This document shows positions 58,876 through 64,000 of a stretch of 64,000 bases of DNA, piece by piece (the first letter of the stretch is position 1; the number at the start of each line of letters is the position of its first letter). Location: the NCBI GenBank assembly GCA_040954595.2, contig CM082594.2, forward strand, positions 11,098,001 through 11,162,000, written 5' to 3'. The notes under the pieces were generated by a model. It saw nothing but the letters and a program-made list of their open reading frames with translations, made no database searches and had not been told where the DNA came from. The position numbers were made by a program, and so were the translations under genes. This DNA comes from Balanoglossus misakiensis. Lineage: Eukaryota; Hemichordata.

Positions 58876-61574
58876 ATTGAATTAAGTACATGATGAAAAT
58901 TTTGATGTTCCCTGTGCGACTGCAGTAGCCTTGTTTTGTGTTAAAGTGTAACGCGTGCGCATTCAATGATCAAGCTTGTACACTATCTTGTGTTGCGTTC
59001 GCCGTTCCATAGACAGGAGTTTGAAGTGAAACATTTATTTTTGATGTTTAAGGTGCTAACGAAAACCCCAATACCCCAGTATCAAATTGAAAGTCGACAA
59101 AATGTTGAATTGTTGAATTACAGTACTTCTTGTCTGTGCTTTACAGACAAGGACAAGTGACACATGGACTGAAGTAGTTTTAGTCACATTTTATTTGCTA
59201 ATGCTGAATTGATAAATTATATGAGCTGGATTTTATACTCCTGGAAAGTCGAGAAATTTTAAACCAAGGTCTGCTTGAAATATTAACTTCAGGTTCTACC
59301 AAATTGATTCTGTTTCCCATGGTAACATAAAATGGCGATATTTTGTGAAATTTGTACCTAGTGACACCTGGAAAATGGTATTTTGAGCTCAAATAATCCC
59401 GGACACCCACAGGGAAGATTCCTGGAAAAGTCCTGTAATTTTGATAGACTACAAACCCCATAGCAGATAGTGCATGTATGTAAAAAAGAGTGATAATGCA
59501 CATGAGATGTTTACAGTTAATGTGTACTGCATATTAGCACCACCAGATGAAGAAGTACTTGGAGTAAACCATTATACGAGACTGGCAGGTAAAAAGTAAT
59601 AGATTTTTGCCCCTCCCCCTCCAAAAACAGAAGTGTATTGTAAAATGCATCAAAGGATCAAAATAAGCTTCATATCAAAGTCTGCCTGTATGTATGTGCT
59701 TGTGCTACACATCCATTCGATAGGTAAAGTCTTGCCATAGTTAATGAAGTGGTATATATATACCAAGGGGTTGATAAATAGTTAGCAGCCACAGATTTAC
59801 CTCCATTTAGAAAATGGAATGATCCACCCATAGAGTTAGGCTAAACCATAGGATTGATGAGGGTATAGTGTTGATTTCTCCACTCAAGAATTGAAATATA
59901 AAGCGTATAGGAGCATGCGAGTATTTTATAAACCAAAAGTCCTTGTGATATGTAAATTTAAAACCAATATAAAACATTGGGATGTAGGAACTTTTCTATA
60001 CTAACAGGAATGTGTTCATGATATTGAATTGTAGCATTGCTTGAAAATTTTAATTCATTGTCAGATACAATGTTTCAAGAAATTTACACCTGAAAAATGA
60101 ATGAACAAGGCCTAAAGATAAAACATGTACCGGGTAATTTAAACTTGTGTTATACAATGCATCTCATTCGCTGCGACATGTAATGTCTATTTTTGGCCTG
60201 CTTGTTTGGCATTATTTTATACCTACAACTTCACACCTTTCACTTCTGAAATCGTCACCCCATGACAGAAGTTATACTCTAATTTTACAAAAGTTTTACA
60301 ATTCTTGTGTACATTTCTATTCCCATTTTGACAAAGTTGTGTTGTGTGTTCAATTTAAAATTATCCAAGTAGATATTTTTCCCTGCAAAATTAGCATATT
60401 CATGTTCTTTTAGAATATTTGTCACCAGGTGTATTTGTTCGTTTTTTTGTAACAGATGTGGCAGCTCTAAAATGTTCAAGGGGCCATAGACTAGAAAAGC
60501 TGATACATAAGAAGTGTAATGCGGTTATTTTGGTGCTGCTACCCCCTTCCCCAAAATACTAGAGTCCGTGTTGCAGAATCCATTCATTGATCATGCTGAT
60601 TGCAGTTTTGACGCGACTCGCCCGCGAATTTAGATTTCATCCTCGCCCCACCTGACGCACAGCCTCCCCCTGAAATGAAGGATTACATGCGCGTTCAGCC
60701 TGGATTGAAAACCACGCATTTACTTGTTAGCTGTTGTTAACCTCACTGATTCGTCTCAGTGATCTCGTATCTTGCTGAAATCTTTGCAAGCTGGACAAGT
60801 AGACTCAGTAAGTTTTCAAGTATGTTTTGGTACCAACAGAAGTTGTTTTGTTTTCTTGGTGAATGTTAATGAATTCTTAAGATTGTTCTGTTTTTGTTCT
60901 ACAGAGAAAAGATTGCTACAAGTTAACATGATTGTCAACCAATGAGCACACTAGGAATTGTAGATATGTAAATATATATATTCCATATATGGAAGAGGGT
61001 GTTGTGTGAGTAACCAATCAGATGTGAACTCTGATATAACATTTTTGGTATAGGTAGTTAAAGTTCCTGGCTGACAGTACAAGTGCTTCTAATTCTACAT
61101 CCTAAGTTGAACAGAAGTGTTTGCCCATAAAGGCAACGACTCGACCAAAGCATAGCCAATGCCAAGTGTACATGAAAATTCAAAATCTCCATACATGGTT
61201 ATGTCTTTCATACTTCTGTTTCAACTTACTGAACGACTAATTTATATAACATGTTGTGTTGACCTGTTGTTGGTAAACTACTAAGTCACAGCTTAGTTAC
61301 AGCTCTTGTAAATTTGACATTGTATTTATTTTGTTTTGTGTGTCAACGATTTATAAAGTTTTGCTCCCTCTCAACAGGACTGTTTCCAATTTTTATACAC
61401 ATGTCAACATTTGAGATAATGGATTGAAGATAATGATTTAATGAGATGCAGTTTTGTTTCTGTGTTTTGTAGATCATTTACAACTTGTTGTCATGGAGAT
61501 GTATGAAGTGCTGGGAAATGATAAAAAATAAAGATTTTTAAAGATATGCACGATGTGTTGCTACTGTTAGACAT

Positions 61575-61600
61575 AGCGCCCTCTAGAAACAGCGCCCTCT
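61575..61600. promoter_or_regulatory. Tandem CTCF-like half sites
   Basis: AGCGCCCTCTAG at 61575-61586 and AGCGCCCTCT at 61591-61600 resemble the reverse complement of the CTCF core (AGGGGGCGC type). They lie between SLC25A12 and the GPCR gene. They could equally be part of an old dispersed repeat. Confidence 0.25.
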
Positions 61601-62157
61601 CGAGATCAGCGCTAACTATTTTCTGACCATTTTTCAAGATTTCTGTTTGGATTCCGACTTGTAACCATCTCGTCAACCAATCCATCGACCGGGCCATGCA
61701 TCGGCTCAAGAATTTTCTGTCCAGGGTCTCCAATAGAACATATGAATTATATATCATAGTATGGACATATACAGTACAACTTGATCCGTATTGTTAATAT
61801 TGCAGTAATACTTTATGTATATAGAATCAACATATGTATACCAGGGTTCGTGCAGTGACTTTTTTCATTTTCAAATATTGACTGTCTGTCGAAATTCATA
61901 CCCTTTTGAGATCGAAAATCACGCTGTTTTTTGTAAAATTCACTATTAAGTTTTCGTGTTGTGTAATTTTGAGAATGTTGGTGGAGAGTTCTTCGTGTCA
62001 AGGGAACGACGTGAATGATGGGGACATGAACTTTTCACCATAAATGGGTCAAATTAACGTTGATATAAACTTTCGGAAGCTTGTCTGGTTTTTACCAAAC
62101 ACCAGGCAAGTTGCACACACGTACCTCTCAGTAATAACGGTATGAGAGAACTGCAAA

Positions 62158-62165
62158 TATATAAA
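62158..62165 (+). promoter_or_regulatory. TATA box of the GPCR gene
   Basis: TATATAAA 240 bases before the ATG. A strong acceptor (TTTATTTTTTCAG ending at 62356) just upstream of the ATG suggests a short 5'UTR intron, although I cannot place its donor firmly. Confidence 0.45.
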
Positions 62166-62397
62166 CAGCCGCAGAGGAATTCGGCGCGATTTTGGCAACA
62201 ACACTTCACATATTTGAGGCTAAAAGAGTTGACGGAGATTTGTGACTTCTCACCTACTTGGCAAATCGCCAACAATATTGTGGCCAAAAATTAGCATTAT
62301 TTGTTTATTCATTAGCAATTGAAGGACGAGGACCTGAATCATTTTTATTTTTTCAGAAAGTTCCCACGCTGGTGATCTGGTCTCTCCGTATGCAAAC

Positions 62398-64000
62398 ATG
62401 GCGTTTTATTCTTTATTTCTGCGATGCGTTTTCTTGGCTATTTTCGTCTCTTCAAAAGAAACTTTCGGCAACACTGGAGGTGCCCCGCGACTTTTACGAG
62501 ACGGACATGTCGTTTTAGGAGGACTTTTTGATCTGCATGAAGACACATTCATTGCCGATGATTCTCTCGCCCGTGGACCGATAGAGGAAACGTGTATCGG
62601 ATTTGATTTGGATGGATTTCTGCTTTCGCAAGCCATGGTCTTCGCTGTCGAAGAAATTAATAATCGTCCGGATATTTTACCGAATGTGACCCTTGGATAC
62701 GACCTGCGCGATATTTGTTCGTCTACATCCCAGGCTTTGATGATGACGTACGGGTTAGTCGTTTCTAACGACGTTTCCGTCAGTGCCGTCATCGGCGCCA
62801 GCGGTTCCGACACCACGATGGCCGTCGCTGAGTTTCTTAACGTGTACAACATACCGGTGATCAGTTACGACGCCACGTCATCGCTTCTGGACGATCGGCA
62901 AAGGTACAAGTCGTTTCTTCGGACAGTTCCAAGCGATGTCCACCAAGCACTGGCCATGGTCGAAGTAATTCTCCACTTCGAATGGGACTGGGTCGGAATT
63001 ATCGGCGTGGACAACTTCTACGGTCGCCCTGCTTCGGTTGAGCTAAAACGACAGCTCGAAGCTAAAGGTGTATGCGTTGCTTTCTACGAAATGTTACCAC
63101 TCAACACGCCCGACGAAACTGTTGTTTCTGTCGTCGATAAAATCGAGCAAAATCCATCGGCCAAAGTGATCGTCACATTCACGTACACCAGCGACGCTCA
63201 CAGAATTATTCAACACTCTGCACAGAGGAATCTTACAGGTGGGTGCAATTTCTGTCATTTCGGTTCTTTCGCACATTTTGTCTGATTTCTTAAAACTTTC
63301 CTTATTCCCCCTATTGACTCCAAATATTTTTGAACATGTGTTGAGAATGATTTAAGAGAGAAAACGCTGTCGTTATTATAGTGTCACACTCCAAGTCTCC
63401 TCAACTAATGTTTCATTACAATATTCACAGACCGTATCTTCATAGCGAGTGAGGCCTGGGCGCTGTCAACATCAATCGCTGATACACACCCGGAGAAAAA
63501 AGCAGCTGAAGGAACATTGGGAATAATATTCCCTGAACAAGAAATTCCGGGGTTTTCGGATTATATTAGGAAATTGAATCCATTCGGAATTGATGGAGAA
63601 AATCCATGGTTGAATATCGCCTGGGAAACATTGTTTAATTGTACGTTGACAAGTAACGATACTTTGTCCCAATACATGGGTGATCTAGATACTAGTACCA
63701 TGGAAACTGTATCTAACAGCAACGACGAAGTTAGCACAGAAATAAACTCTGTATCTATTACTGGTGAAAGTACAGGTGAGCTCACAAACAGCGACTGCAC
63801 AACTGACACGACGTCACCAACACCTCGGCCAATCAGCGACAGTTACACCGAATCGGTCCCAGATCTTTACTCCACTGGCGAAACTTCTCCCACACCACCA
63901 CCGAGCGCAAGTGAAACGCTAGACACCAAGCCACCACCCGGGAGAAATGTTCCGACCACGAGACGACCGTCGTCATCGACTGACCCTCCAAACTACTGCA
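62398..64000 (+). CDS. Family C GPCR, calcium-sensing-receptor-like, 5' part (extracellular domain)
   Basis: Exons 62398-63238 and 63431 to the window edge, still open at 64000. The protein begins with a signal peptide (MAFYSLFLRCVFLAIFVSS), then a Venus-flytrap domain very like CaSR: DGHVVLGGLFDLH, FLLSQAMVFAVEEIN, VIGASGSDTTMAVAEFL, ISYDATSS, RTVPSDVHQA, FYGRP, IASEAWA. Residues equivalent to CaSR S147, D190, Y218 and E297 of the amino-acid site are present; the S170 position appears to be Thr. After the conserved ETLFNC, about 120 residues of Ser/Thr/Pro-rich sequence replace the short CaSR loop. The remaining flytrap, cysteine-rich and seven-helix regions lie beyond the window. Such receptors sense amino acids or divalent cations at the cell surface. 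The exact orthology group (CaSR, T1R/V2R-like or an invertebrate expansion) is unresolved. Confidence 0.93.

Larger units (their letters stand above)
58638..62157. other. 3'UTR and spacer between SLC25A12 and the GPCR gene
   Basis: No convincing coding exon. The first plus-strand AATAAA after the SLC25A12 stop is at 58870-58875, and a strong-looking one occurs at 61528-61533, so the 3'UTR could be short or about 2.9 kb. Two tandem CGCCCTCT motifs occur near 61575-61600. A TATA box for the next gene follows at 62158. Confidence 0.5.

Noticed and set aside
62406-62852. 148-residue minus-strand ORF opposite the GPCR exon
   Set aside because: It is the antisense shadow of a conserved Venus-flytrap coding exon, with no domain of its own.

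Overview
This is a stretch of animal nuclear genome: split genes with GT-AG introns of a few hundred bases to about 4.5 kb, AT-rich spacers, AATAAA poly(A) signals and many microsatellites, with no bacterial-style operons. The protein set (a secreted mucin with a WxxW domain, STK11IP, HIGD1, RSU1, HAT1, an aralar/citrin-type carrier and a calcium-sensing-receptor-like GPCR) and the abundant TACATGTA palindromes suggest a marine invertebrate. An invertebrate deuterostome such as a hemichordate is my best guess, but a lophotrochozoan cannot be excluded.

Layout. 1-10723 (+): the 3' 26 exons of a large secreted gel-forming mucin / otogelin / SCO-spondin-like gene, whose 5' end lies outside the window. 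10724-17930: mostly gene-free, with one unrecognised serine-rich 145-residue ORF on the minus strand (14189-14626). 17935-35839 (-): STK11IP in 20 coding exons, with a probable 3.6 kb 3'UTR. 36419-37706 (+): a small HIG1-domain gene. 39076-40994 (-): RSU1. About 41260-44725 (+): a spliced unit of unknown nature containing a tandem duplication. 45124-47731 (-): HAT1. 48505-58637 (+): SLC25A12/13. 62398 to the right edge (+): the first two coding exons of a family C GPCR.

From STK11IP to SLC25A12 the transcription units alternate strands as three divergent pairs: STK11IP/HIGD1, RSU1/unknown unit and HAT1/SLC25A12. Each pair shares a short promoter interval and meets the next pair tail to tail. 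HAT1/SLC25A12 has the same divergent order in human, so this linkage is probably ancestral.

The genes do not form one pathway. Several are conserved housekeeping functions: mitochondrial aspartate/glutamate exchange, respiratory-chain assembly under hypoxia, histone H4 acetylation, integrin-linked adhesion, and LKB1/lysosome scaffolding. They are flanked by two extracellular-facing genes, the mucin and the receptor. Gene models were built by hand from reading-frame continuity, splice-site phase and remembered family sequences. All exon junctions given keep the frame, but no alignment or transcript data were used.
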